Origin: Cylicocyclus nassatus
Lineage: Eukaryota; Nematoda; Chromadorea; Rhabditida; Strongylidae
DNA: 64,000 nt
Assembly (NCBI GenBank): GCA_958299035.1
Contig: CATQJL010000001.1
Coordinates: forward strand, 16,971,433-17,035,432
Direction: 5' to 3'
Shown here: positions 12,081 to 23,041 of the stretch, one piece after another
Position numbering within the stretch: position 1 is the stretch's first letter
Layout: each line of letters begins with the position of its first letter
Position numbers and translations under genes: made by a program
The notes under the pieces: generated by a model
Told to the model about the DNA's origin: nothing
The model's database searches: none
What the model saw: only the letters and a program-made list of their open reading frames with translations

Positions 12081-12140
12081 AGACCTGAAAGATAGTCTGG
12101 CTCAGTATTCGCCGCTTTATACGATGCCGTCCTCCACTTG

Positions 12141-12168
12141 CTGAGGAAGGCATTGTTGCCGAAACGTC
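12141..12168 (+). ncRNA. hammerhead-ribozyme-like core
   Basis: The order is CTGAGGA, then A, GGCA, loop TTGT, TGCC, then GAAAC and GTC. This follows the CUGANGA, stem II, GAAA layout of the hammerhead. One extra A sits at the base of stem II compared with the canonical core, and I cannot place stem III and the cleavage site with certainty. It may be a decayed or unrelated motif. Confidence 0.3.
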
Positions 12169-12494
12169 AGGCTGAATAAATAATACTTATAACAAACCTG
12201 CGTGGCAAAATATCGCAGAAGATAGTATTACTACAATGCCTAAGTTTTACGAACAGAGAACATATGAAAAAACCTATAATACTGAGTGCTCCTATTTTTG
12301 TTGGAAATCTCAGATTTTTTATGCACGAAAAACCTTACACCTTACACCTTACACGAAAAATTCAAATTTTGAATGATTTTTTTGAGCTTCTATCTCCTTC
12401 ATTTGTAAACATTAACGAATATTTCAGGTAAAGATGCAAAGAGCATGAGTTCCTCTTTTAAGCAAAATTCACTACCTAATATTATACTATACTA

Positions 12495-13038
12495 CAGGGT
12501 GTCTCAAAAAATGTATCGAACGTTTGATCTTTAATAACTTCCTTATATGGAAAGCTTTCGCGCACCTTTGGGTGCCCTATGGTAGGGCTAGCTTCAACTT
12601 AGATTCGCAATACAATGCCATTCACCTATTTCGCTTAGTCACTGTAGGACTACGGTAGGAATTTCGACTAATTTTAGGCTTCTGAGGGACGAAAAATGCT
12701 TTTGAAAAATTCCAAAAAAACCGAAGGACTTCAGATTAAGGTTTACCGGGATGCCGAGCTAATTACAAAGTTTTTCGTTACCGTACTCCATGGCTTCTTA
12801 CGGTATGAGCACTGTGACGCTGAATTTTTGGCTTTTTTGGCAATTTCCGTCTCTCAGAAGCCTAAATCGAAAGTTCCTACCGTAATTCTACAGTAACCAA
12901 GAGGAATCGGTGATTCTCTTTATACTGCAAATCTAAGTTGGAGCTAGCCCTACCGTACGGCACCCAAAGATCCGCGAAAGTTTTGCACATGAGGAAGTTA
13001 TTGAAGATCCGTTCGACACATTTTTTTGGGATACTCTG
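12495..13038. mobile_element. TA-flanked palindromic mariner-type MITE, copy 1
   Basis: It starts CAGGGTGTC and ends GATACTCTG, with TA on both sides (12493-12494 and 13039-13040). Long subterminal inverted repeats of over 150 bp reach toward the centre. It has no transposase. Confidence 0.8.
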
Positions 13039-13049
13039 TATATTATATA

Positions 13050-13735
13050 TAGGCTGTCCCAAAAATATATGAACACTGTTTGATTGTTAATAATTCCCTG
13101 GCTTTCATGTTTTTCGCTGAGCTTGAGCACCATTCTATAGGGCGAGGTTTAACTTAGATCTACAGTATGGAGCGAATCACCGATCGCTCTTCATTACTGT
13201 AGGATTACGGTAGAAACTCCGACAAGGATTTTAGGCCATTGGAGGCCATCTGCCTCGGAACAAAACCAAACAAGCCAGAAACTCTTACACTATAGTATTG
13301 GAAGCCGCTAATTTCGAATACGAAATTTCCAGTTCACTGCGATGCTTCTTTTCAAAGTTATTCCAGGTAAACCGTAATAAGTGAATTTCCAGCATTTGTC
13401 AGAAATGTGGTTACACCGTCAAAAAAGCTGAAAACACTCGTAAAAAGTTGTGTAGTGGAATCAGGGTGCGCGAAATCCCTAGTACACTATTTCTCAAATT
13501 TTTTGAAAAATTCAAATTTTCAATTCCGATCAATGACATATTTCACAATAGATCCACATGCTAGAAGTTCATACCGTAATCCTATAGTAACACAGAAAGA
13601 TCGGAGATCTGTATCATGCTGTAGATCTATGTTGAACCTCACTCTACAGAATGGTGCCTCAAGCTCGGCAAAAGACATGAAAGCAACAAAGTTATTAACG
13701 ATCAAACAGTGTTCACATTTTTTTGGAACACCCTG
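13050..13735. mobile_element. TA-flanked palindromic mariner-type MITE, copy 2
   Basis: The right end is ACACCCTG followed by TA. The left end is a slightly decayed TAGGCTGTCCC. The arms of about 200 bp share the region around ATCAAACAGTG and CTTTCATG. It belongs to the same family as copy 3. Confidence 0.8.
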
Positions 13736-13739
13736 TATA

Positions 13740-14414
13740 CAGGGTGTCCCAAAGATGTGCACACTGTTTGATCGTTAATAACTCTCTTGCTTTCATGTCT
13801 TTTGTCGAGCTTAAAGTACCATTTTATAGAGCGAGGTTCAACTTAGACTTGCAGAATGGAGCGAATCATCGTCGCTTTTCATTACTGTAGGATCACGGTA
13901 GGAACATCAAGAAGGTTTTAAGAAACTGAAAGTGATGATTTTTGTCCCGGAAGAAAAACCAAACAAGCCAGAAACTCTCAAACTGGGCTAATTGAAGGTG
14001 CTGATTCTAAATATGAAGTTTGCACTTTAGTGTAGTGCTTCTTTCAGAAGTTATTTCAGATTTAGAGTAAAAACTTTTCCCAATGTCCCCCAAAGTGTGA
14101 ATGCGCGAACATAAAAGTTCGAGAAATTGATGAAAAGTTATGCACTGAAATCAGCACGCCTGAAAACCTTCATACACAGATTTTCAGATTTTTTTGAAAT
14201 TATTTTATCAAAAGGCTTGTTCCACAGTGACGTCGTATGTTGAAATTTCATACCGTAATCCTACAGTAATGAAAAGTAATTGGTGATTTGCTCCACACCG
14301 CAAATCTAAGTTGAAACTCGCTCTACAGAATGGTACCTTGAACTCGGCAAAGAACCTGAAAGCAAGAGAGTTATTAACGATCAAACAGTGTGCACATCTT
14401 TTTGGGACACTCTG
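13740..14414. mobile_element. TA-flanked palindromic mariner-type MITE, copy 3
   Basis: It begins CAGGGTGTCCC, only four bases (TATA) after the end of copy 2, and ends GGGACACTCTG with TA at 14415-14416. It shares both arms with copy 2. The centre is AT-rich and has no coding capacity. Confidence 0.85.
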
Positions 14415-15384
14415 TATGATAATATTATATAAATAATATGATAATAATTTAATAATATTAATGTATATATAGGGAATCTGCCTTGTTTAATGAACAATTT
14501 GCGATCTATCACAAAACGCTTCAGATGTGAAGTCTTAGGAGTAGTCTTCGCTCTGAAAAAATAGAAGCTCAACTCTGTTGTGTTGCACCACATTGCTTCT
14601 CGTAAATGAACTCCTTTCTTTTTAACACAACGGCTTACAAATTTTTTTGTTTCCTTGGGAGGAGGAAAGGAGGGAGGCACTTTGGGGCTCTCAGCATAGT
14701 CGAGTAGAAGTTACCAGAACTCACCGTGCCTACAAACCGTAATTGGCAGTAAAGTTATGACGGCGGTTATCTAATTTTCGTAGGCTACAGGTTAAAGGCA
14801 GCAGCAGCTCGCCGAAACCGAACATTCCGAAATTATGACGTAGAAGGTTGCTTGCACCCCAAACATGAGGACAGGCAGGTCCGAACGCACAGCATGCTGC
14901 CCTTGCCCAGAAAACAGCCCTTAAACCCTTTAGGCGCAAGCCATTCTAATACGAGCGGATGAGCTTGCGATTCTCCCTGCCCCGTCAGAGGAGGCATGCC
15001 CCAATGTTATAACTGCGAGGGTCCTCAACGATTCTGCTTCCCTAACCATTGCGGGGCGTGCTCCACTCGTCCAAATTCAAAATGGGAGGCCTTGGGAAAT
15101 GGTGGTTTTTGCCATTTTTGCGTTCTTCAAGGTGGATTTTCGGAATCAGCGCCTCGAGTTGCCTTAGGTAAGCAAAAAAACTCCAAGTCGAGAATCTGCT
15201 GAGCCGCTGCCTTCAAGATGTAATCTAACAAACTAATCCCATTCGCGATTTATCGTTTTTTCCTCGCATCTTCTGTTCAAGAAAGCTGAGATTTGGCGAG
15301 CTGGAGTATTGGCCTGAAGATTTCCAACTGCACACTAATGATCTGAAGGCCTTCGACTGCTGTTCTCAATTTATTGCTTGACCG
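14415..15384. other. spacer, no supported gene
   Basis: An AT-rich stretch is followed by a GC-richer block (about 14700-15210). That block contains a 68-residue cysteine-containing open frame at 14996-15202. I see no splice context or second copy that would support it as a gene. Confidence 0.4.
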
Positions 15385-15464
15385 TTTATTTGCATTTGCA
15401 ACTCCATCCTAAGCTGCTCCACCAGTTGCGAGCATCCTAGGATGGAGTTGCAAATGCAAATAAA
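15385..15464. repeat. 80-nt perfect hairpin, pre-miRNA-sized
   Basis: The 27-nt arms 15385-15411 and 15438-15464 are exact complements (first bases TTTATTTGCATTTGCAACTC) around a 26-nt loop. The size matches a miRNA precursor, but perfect pairing is also what a young miniature element shows. Confidence 0.7.
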
Positions 15465-15649
15465 TCAGAAGTCATTAACTGCCCTATCACTTCTTTCTCG
15501 CACTCCAAGATAAGAAACGGACACGCGATTTCAGGACAGAATTCCAGTTCCGTTGGTGACATGATTGGGGAGGCTAGGACTGTAGTGCATATTCGAAGCG
15601 CAAACGGCACTATGATTATGACTACAATATCACAATATCATATCATAAC

Positions 15650-17720
15650 TCGTCAAAAAAGTCGCCGGACTTGCGCCGGAATGCGACGCAGTCCACTAGA
15701 GTGCAGCGGAGTGCGCCGCACAACACTAGAATCCGCCGGAATCCGAGCCGCATCGCCATATCTTGCTTCAAGACGAATTCTGAATTCGAGGAAACCGCTC
15801 GATTCAACTCGGCGATACGCTTCATACGATATTTAGAAATGCAATCTGTCAGGATACCGGTAGGTATACGGTAGACAGTAGGTTTTCGCTCAATTTTGCA
15901 GATTTTTGTTTGGTTGGATGGTTCAGTGTACTGATAACAATACTGCCATTGATTTGTCGCTGATGACATATAGTAGGTATACTGGAGGAGTATGGTAGAG
16001 AGTCACTCTGATCGAATCGTATGTAAAAAGCTGAATGTCAGTTTGCCTGTTTGTTTGTGTGTATCTGCCTAGGCTACCTTAAGTTACCGATCGATATCGA
16101 TTCTATCGATTTTCATGATTTTTTGCAAAATTCGAGCTGCGGGCCTGGGAAATGGCACAGGAGGGTAATCGAGCATGCTGACTACGAAAACAATATTAGT
16201 TTTTGAAAGTTTCCCTTACTTTCGTCGATTTTATCGATTTTTTGCAAGGTTCGACCTACGGGGCTGGTAGTTCGCACAGTGGTTCAAGTGAGCATGCTGA
16301 TCACTAACACAGTGGAAAGGGATTGGCATGCAAAGTGAGCACAGGAAAAGGTTGTACAGGGATAAGGATGGGACCTTTATCATAGTGTTTTGACAGGGGC
16401 GGGCGGAGCCAAGTAAGCCAGCTAGTTTGTTCTAAAATCAGCTCAAGGTATAATACCGCTCACGGAATGTGCAAAATTTCCGAGAACGTCGCGCACCGGG
16501 AATTCCGCAAAAGTTTGCGATATTCCGGGAGCCGACTTTGCAGGAACCGCGGAATCACGGGCATCACGCGGACTACGCAGCACCATAACTTCCTTCATAA
16601 ATGTATTCTGAATCCGAAAGTTCGAAAATCCGAAAGAATCCAAATATTGTGTTTAGCTCGCCCAGGTAAATCTTTTTATGTACAGCATGCCCTCGACATT
16701 CCGTTTCCAGTTTTCTCAAATTCTTCTGTGGAGGTCCTTTCGCGAGGATGTAACGCAGCGTCTTTTCAGCATAAAAGGCTTCAGTAATTACGGTCTGATA
16801 GTACTGTTCTTATAGCTTATTATGCGCTAAAAAGTAGCCGCAGACTGCCTTTCAAAAGAGTTAAAAGCGTTGATGAATTTCGGAAAAATCGCGCGTTTCC
16901 AAATTCTACTCGCCGTAACTTCCTTCGCAATGAATATATTCCTTACCCAAAAAGAGCAATGTGCTCAGCTGATCAAGGTAAATCTTTCTATATACAGCAT
17001 GTCCATGATATTCCGATTTCATTATTCTCAAATCTTTCTGTGGACATCTTTTCACAGAGGCGTAAGGCAGCGCTCATTGCCCCTAGTAGACTCCAAAAAT
17101 GACCTTTCGATAGTACTTTTTCTGTAGATTATGGAACCTAGAAAAGCCGCCGTAGACCCCTTTCCAAAGGAAATAGATGGGCTAAGTAAACTGTGGACAA
17201 TTCTTGTCGTCCCAAACTCTACTCATCACAACCCTAGAATACAAAGCTATCTTGCTAAGCGGATTTGAATTTCGTAATCAGCAGGTTAGATAACCCCTAT
17301 GAACAAGTCCTCAGAGAACTTCGGGTTATTTCATTTTTTTCTCGTTTTGCGCTCGACGATAGATTTTCAAAATGTTGATGATCTTGGATTGTAAGGAAAC
17401 TTCGCTCATAAGAGGTAACACGCTGTTTATGAAAATCGTAGTCTCTGTCAAGTGGGTCTTTTTGCAGAGATATGGTGAGCTAACGGAAACGGAGTCACGA
17501 ATGCTCGAAATTTCTCCTGCGCCGATCGCGTACCTGCCAGAAAACTTGCATGCTTGCTCAAACTATTAGAGTTACTAATAACTGTGCTATCGAATGGTAC
17601 ATGCCTCAGGCTTCAGTCTATAATAATCGCCGAGTCACGAGCCTACGAAAACAGTCCTCATGCATTTTACCAAAATGTAATGATCGCATACTATGTCGAA
17701 ATTCCACCTGACTGGTCATG
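15650..17720 (+). repeat. third, diverged copy of the inner duplication arm
   Basis: Blocks at about 15650-15870 and 16600-17720 align, in plus orientation, with about 9050-10165 of the left arm, in the same order and with many substitutions. The copy is interrupted at about 15870-16600, in part by the interspersed repeat at 16030-16430. It lies inside the spacer of the inverted duplication and ends about 200 bp before the right arm begins. Confidence 0.75.
16030..16430. repeat. interspersed repeat, copy 2 (inverted relative to 4630-5040)
   Basis: It shares with 4630-5040, in reverse, the ATCGAT-rich part, the GAGCATGCTGA motifs and the GGGCGGAGCC end. Its presence at two sites with unrelated flanks marks it as mobile. 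Confidence 0.7.
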
Positions 17721-19782
17721 ACAGTCTAATTGCAATTATTATGTTCACTTCGACGAAGGGACACCGTATTGAAATCTGTGGTTGCGTGTCAGCTGCTTAA
17801 TTGAATATTAAAGCAGCTTCGTGGCTGGATTCAGACCTATCTAACTATCAAATCCAACACAGGAAGATCCATTAAGCGATGTGAACGGCTTTGATCAGCG
17901 TTTTATACAACCACTCACGATGAAAATTCGACGGAGTATGCGATCTTTACATTTTCGGCAAAATGCATGAGGGCGTGTTTTCGTGGGCTCGTAACTTGGC
18001 GACTTTATAGACTGGAGCCTAAGACATGCACCATCGATAACACAGTCTCTAGTAACTTTAACTTCGAAAGCAAGCAGGCAAGTCCTTGGAAAGATACATG
18101 AGAGCTGCAGGCGAAGTTACGAGCTTCCGTAACTCCGTTGCAGTTACCTACTTACATATATTTGCAAAAAAGACCCTCTACTTGACCATAGACCAAGATT
18201 TTCATAAACAACGTGTTCCAACACCTCTATGAGCAGAATGTCCTTTCAAATCAATATCATCAACACTTCGGCCAAATCCCACTGGCAAGCTTAAGGGCGT
18301 GGAACGAGAAAAAATCAAGTAAGCCGAAGATCTCTGAAAACTTGCTAATAGGAATATCTAGCCTGCTGATTGGGAAACTCTCAAAATCAAAGTCAATTAG
18401 CAAGATAGCTTTATATTCTACGGTTACGACGAGTAGAATTTTTGACAACAAGATTTTTTCATAACTCACAGCCCATCTATTTCCTTTGAGAGTGGGTCTA
18501 CGGCGACTTTTCAAAGCTCCATAATCTACAGAAAAATTACTATCAAAAAGTCATTTCTGGAGTCTACTAGGGGCAATGCGCGCTGCCTTACGCCTCTGTG
18601 AAAAGACGTCCACAAAAGATTTGAGAATACTGAAATGGGAATATCAAGGGCATGTTGTATATAGAAAGATTTGTCTTGATCAGCTGAGCACAATACTCTT
18701 TTCGGATTCAGAATATATTCATTGCGAAGGAAATTACGGCGAGTAGAACTTGGAAAGGGTTGTTTCATAATGCAGTCGCTGCAGCAACGGCAGTCAATCG
18801 ATCGATATCCTTTGCCCTACCTGACAGATTGTGGCATTTCTACATAATGTATGATGCGTCTCGCCAAGTTGAATCGAGTGGTTTCTTCGGATTCAGAATT
18901 CGTTCATTTTGAAACGAGATATGGCGATGCGACGCGGATTCCGATGGACTATAGTGGTCTGCGGCGCACTCCGCTGCACTCTGGTGGACTGCGGCGCAGT
19001 CCGGCGACTTTTTGACGAATTATGAGCGGTATTATAGATTGCATAATGGTCTTAGGTCTTTGCATAATGATTATGATTTAGTATGTTTTTAGGAATAATG
19101 ATTACAAGTTTCATTTACGTCCGGATTCTTAATAGCTCGTCCCTAGTTCTTTAGCAAAGACTTGTTTACCTGAAATAGATGCAAAATATGATTTGTCTCA
19201 GCAACATATTGAAGAATCAATTAGAAACAGGTCAAGCCCTACTTGTGGGGAGACTTTGCTTAAGTGGATTCGCGAATGCCCCTTTGTTGATCTTCTTCAA
19301 AATTTTGGAGGAATTCCACGTTGTTGTGCAGGAGAGTTTTATTAGCCTTTCTTATCCCCCTAATTCTAGAGTGCAAAAGATTTATTACTGTCTGGGTATG
19401 ATGTGCTCAGGGCTCGAAAGAGATGACTCTAACAAGTTTGAGGAGATGTCCCTGCGATGTTCATGAAAAACCGGGTAGAAAAAGAAAAAACATACTTGAT
19501 TTGTACGGCGTGCACCATCGCCCGTTTGGAGCACATTGTTGCCACCACTCGCGTCAGAAACTTTAGGATTTGGGGCAAGAGGATAGGGGGGGACTAAGCG
19601 CAGAGGAGCGTGAAGTTACTTATGAACAAGTTTATGGTGTTGAGAATGTACATTAGTTAATGTTTATACCTTTGTTGTGAGCACCTTGGGCGGCTCGCTA
19701 GGGGTCTTGCTATTTAGGTAAACGTAAATCACACGAACTGCTCCGGAATTTTTAGATTCCAACAAATATAATTGCTTATAAC

Positions 19783-22515
19783 TCAAGCTTCTTCAGCTTC
19801 ATCTTCTAGATTCCTAAAGAAGTCTTCGTGATCCCCATCTCTTCTTGCTTGTATCTCTTTGGCTATTCTTCGAAATTTGATTCTGAAATAATTTTTGTAT
19901 TGAGGATAAAAAACTATTTCCATAATTGCCTTCTAGACTGCGTTTGGGATACAGTGAGGATACTTCCTTATGATGGCGCAGCAAATATGAAGGAGCGATA
20001 ATTCCAGCACTATATCATTGTTGAAATTTGCGTAACCCAAAGAACTGGGAAAACAGCTTGATAAAGCTTTCGAAAAGCCAGGTAAAGAGCTCGGGAAATG
20101 TCAAAATCAAATAAGGGAGATTATGCATAATGACTTAGCCTCGCAAAGACGCTTTGAACCATTTGCAAGAATTTGAGACACAGCGGAGTAACTTTAAAAC
20201 CTTGGGTGGAAATAAAGATCGCATAGCAAACGTCTTTGGCACAAGCACTAGCTTGCTGCAGAAGCTCTGCCCGATTCTTGTTGTCTCATAATCGATGCCG
20301 CTGTTCCGAGAAATTAATTCTCAATGCAATCTTATTTGTGGAAAGCGCTTTTCTTGCTGTTTCCGAGACATAATAAATTTCAGTGAACTCCACAATCTAG
20401 CCAGAGTGCTGGCTTAGAATCTGACGTAGCCGAAAATAAGGAATACGGTCCTACCTAAGAGATATGTGCTTGCAAAAATTCATAGTGCATCCCTTAAGTC
20501 AGGTCCTTATATTTGTCAAGAATCGAAGATATTTAACAAGCTTGTATATATTCAGAAACCATTCTCATGTAAAAATCGTCCTGCTTGTAAAATTTGCCGC
20601 CGAAGTGCTACTATCGTTCATATGTTCAACGAACGATAACTTATCGTTAATAGAGACAATCTATAATTCTTAATCAAGTGCTAGATTAGAGCAAGAGCTA
20701 GCAGGGACCCTTCATCAATTACTTTCCATTAGTCTTCACTAGTGGGCAAGGGGGGGGGGGGGAGGCGTTACGGAGCAAAGCCACGCCGCATCATCCTGTG
20801 GTATATCCTGAGGGCCATTTGCGTTGCGCCTTTGATTGCAGCCGCATTAGTAGCGCTGCTCCTGCTAGAGGATTGAGCCATTCATTACTACGACCTGATA
20901 TGCTCATACTTTATGATTGAATCAAACAAAACAAAGACGACTGCAATTGAAAAGATTTTTGAAAAATAGATGAATTGAGGGATGAATCAAAGGCTGAATC
21001 TGGGATGATCCAATGCTGGATGTGAGTTGAAGTGTTCAGAAGGAGTAAAACACGAGAATTAGTAGAGAAAAAGGATAGAAATTTTTCGTCAATGACTTTT
21101 CAAGAGAAATTAGCTTTCTCATCTTCTGCTTTCTCTTGGCTTGCTTTGCAGACACTTCCTCATCTATATTTTGATTCGCCCTTGGAATGCGTTTCTCAAC
21201 CACATTTTGATCTCTTTATCCATGGAGAATAAGGAGAATGGCTCAATCCGCTGGGTAGCTCTAGCTCCTCTGCGAGTGCAGTTAGGAGCGACGCAACGCA
21301 AAGGGCCCTCAGAATATACCACAGGCAAATGCGGCGTAGCTTCGCTCCATAACGCCACGCCGCCAGTGGGCAATATGTATGCGTATATTGGACTGAGGTT
21401 AACAAACGGCTTCCTTTTTATTTGGTCAAAACTCTAAGCGTCGATGCTTATGAGCTCCTTTTGGATATAAAATAATTTTTGAAAATCACTTTACTAAGTT
21501 CTTACAATGGAACGTCAAAATTACGGGTTTGAAGAAGTGCATCAGAATTTTAGATTTCTTGCTTCTTCTCTAGCCGGGGTTTTTCGCAATACCATTTACT
21601 TGAAAAAAGGTGATTTTGTAAGACGCTATGAACTTAAAAATTCAAATTGGATAGAACTCATTCAGCAAGCTGATACCTCAAAATATGGGCGATGATCAGG
21701 TCTAGAAAAGTCTGCTGTTGTGAGCAAATCTTTTGTAAAGAAAGTCTTGTTTACATAAAATATCTGATTCTCTCTGGATACTCCTTAAAATCTGCTGGCA
21801 CTTCTCCGTTGCTCCTAAGAGTTGCTTCAATGAAATTTGTAATAGGCATTGTCGTTTGCATTGAACAAACAACATAAGCTCTTACCATAAATTTGCACTT
21901 TGTCAACAAAATGGAGATCGCGAGGTTTTCCCGCAGGCGATAAATTTTTTCAAGTTTCTACAGCAAATGCCGAAAACCATAGCGTTTACAAAAATCTATT
22001 ACTGAAGAAAGTCTCACCTGCACAAGAAGCATCGTCATAAAGTTTGCGAAAAATTCTTCTGGAGTCTTTGGTCCTGTTCGTCTCAAGCTATTGTGGATTT
22101 CCTTGAGGTCAACGGTTCTCCCATCTTGTCCAACAAATTGTGTCAAATTTTCATCATCTATTTCACAGATATCACGGCCAAACCATTTACCTACGTGTTC
22201 GTTTCGTGCTGGTGGTTCTGGTGGATGTGGTATGTTAACCTGTGTAGTATTTTAGAACATCGACGAAGATTTTTGGATTTAATATTGTGCACGACTGTGT
22301 TCGCGTACCTGATTTCCCATTATAATTGCAATGACGCGAATGAAGCGGACAACATCCCTTTGCTCCGGAAGTTCGCGACCTTCGTGGTCTAACAAAGGAT
22401 GTAGATTTGCCACTGCCTCCTTCATTCGAGAAAAGTCAAATTCTTGATTCTCTATTATTCGTAAGAATTCTTTGGCCCTGTTCTGAACATCAGAACTGTA
22501 GTTGCCCTTGATGCA
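19783..22515 (-). CDS. gene B: paralogue of gene A (3' exons)
   Basis: Exons on the minus strand are 22515-22309, 22239-22018, 21957-21755 and 19882-19783, with GT...AG introns and consistent phases; the spliced frame is 243 residues. The last three exons are nearly identical to gene A. The first differs strongly, and carries a three-residue insertion near its 3' half. The final exon lacks 11 bp present in A (in A at about 8109-8121, next to a GCTGAAG repeat), which shifts the frame and moves the stop to TGA at 19785-19783, removing the last few residues. The function is unknown. Two paralogues keeping open frames argue for selection, but transcription is not shown by the sequence. Confidence 0.68.
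20750..21364. mobile_element. MITE with 9-bp TSD, Mutator-like (right arm copy)
   Basis: This is the same insertion as at 6544-7155, seen inverted, with TSD AGTGGGCAA at 20741-20749 and 21365-21373. Its poly-G run differs in length from the left copy. Confidence 0.75.
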
Positions 22516-22849
22516 CTGAAACACAAATCATGACATGCCTGCAACCAACTTCTCATGTTATAGGCAGTCCCAAACTACATAGATATTATGCTTTTTATTT
22601 TTGTTTGTATTTTCTGCTCATATGAGTATTGCTTTGTTCAAGGCGGTTACAAAAAAACATCATTTTTTCACATTTTTTCTCACATATCTCTTGCTCCATA
22701 TTTCACCGAGTAAACATCATGCACTCTCTCCCTATGGAAGTTTAGCGGTATAAAGCGTATGGTAGCCAGTGCGAGTACTGCGACTTTATTAATAATCAAT
22801 CCGAGTTCTCTTCCATTCCAAAAGAAGTAGGTGAAGTACTGTTTCTAAA

Positions 22850-23041
22850 CTACCAAGAAAAACATCTGCACCCTTTGCAAGGCATAAGTGAAACTGAGAA
22901 AAGCGCAACAAAAACAAGATGCGTAATGCCAGAAAGGAAGGTCTCACTTAAAGCACATATCCATATGTGTTCTTGAAAGGCGAAATTAGTGGATTCACCG
23001 GAAGAACCTACGTTGAAAATTTGATTGAATAATGCAGTCAT
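22850..23041 (-). other. possible 5' exon of gene B
   Basis: A 63-residue open frame starts MTALFNQIFNV and matches the start of the putative exon at 4354 in the left arm. A hydrophobic stretch (around residues 38-52) could be a membrane segment if the frame is read through. The donor site is not clear, so how much is exon is uncertain. Confidence 0.35.

Larger units (their letters stand above)
11996..12265. mobile_element. 270-bp palindromic retroelement-like insert with hammerhead-like cores
   Basis: The insert is flanked by the 13-bp direct repeat GAAAAAACCTATA (11983-11995 and 12266-12278). A duplication this long and of unusual length fits target-primed retroposition rather than a DNA transposon. 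Most of the insert is an inverted repeat (11996-12080 and 12141-12225, nearly perfect) around a 60-nt loop, with a 37-nt unpaired tail at 12229-12265. Each arm carries CTGAGGA, a short stem GGCA/TGCC and GAAAC. Short hammerhead-bearing elements and Penelope-type elements are known to carry such cores; this assignment is inferred. Confidence 0.5.
11745..12325. repeat. foldback element, split by a later insertion
   Basis: The arms at about 11745-11868 and 11920-12325 are inverted copies, for example the CACCAGCTCTTTCTAGC region. The right arm is interrupted by the 270-bp insert at 11996-12265. If the insert and one copy of its target duplication are set aside, the arms align through to the AACAAAAATC region. 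Confidence 0.7.

Noticed and set aside
14996..15202. Cysteine-rich 68-residue ORF
   Set aside because: It has no splice context, no homologous second copy and no recognised domain. Kept only as a remark.
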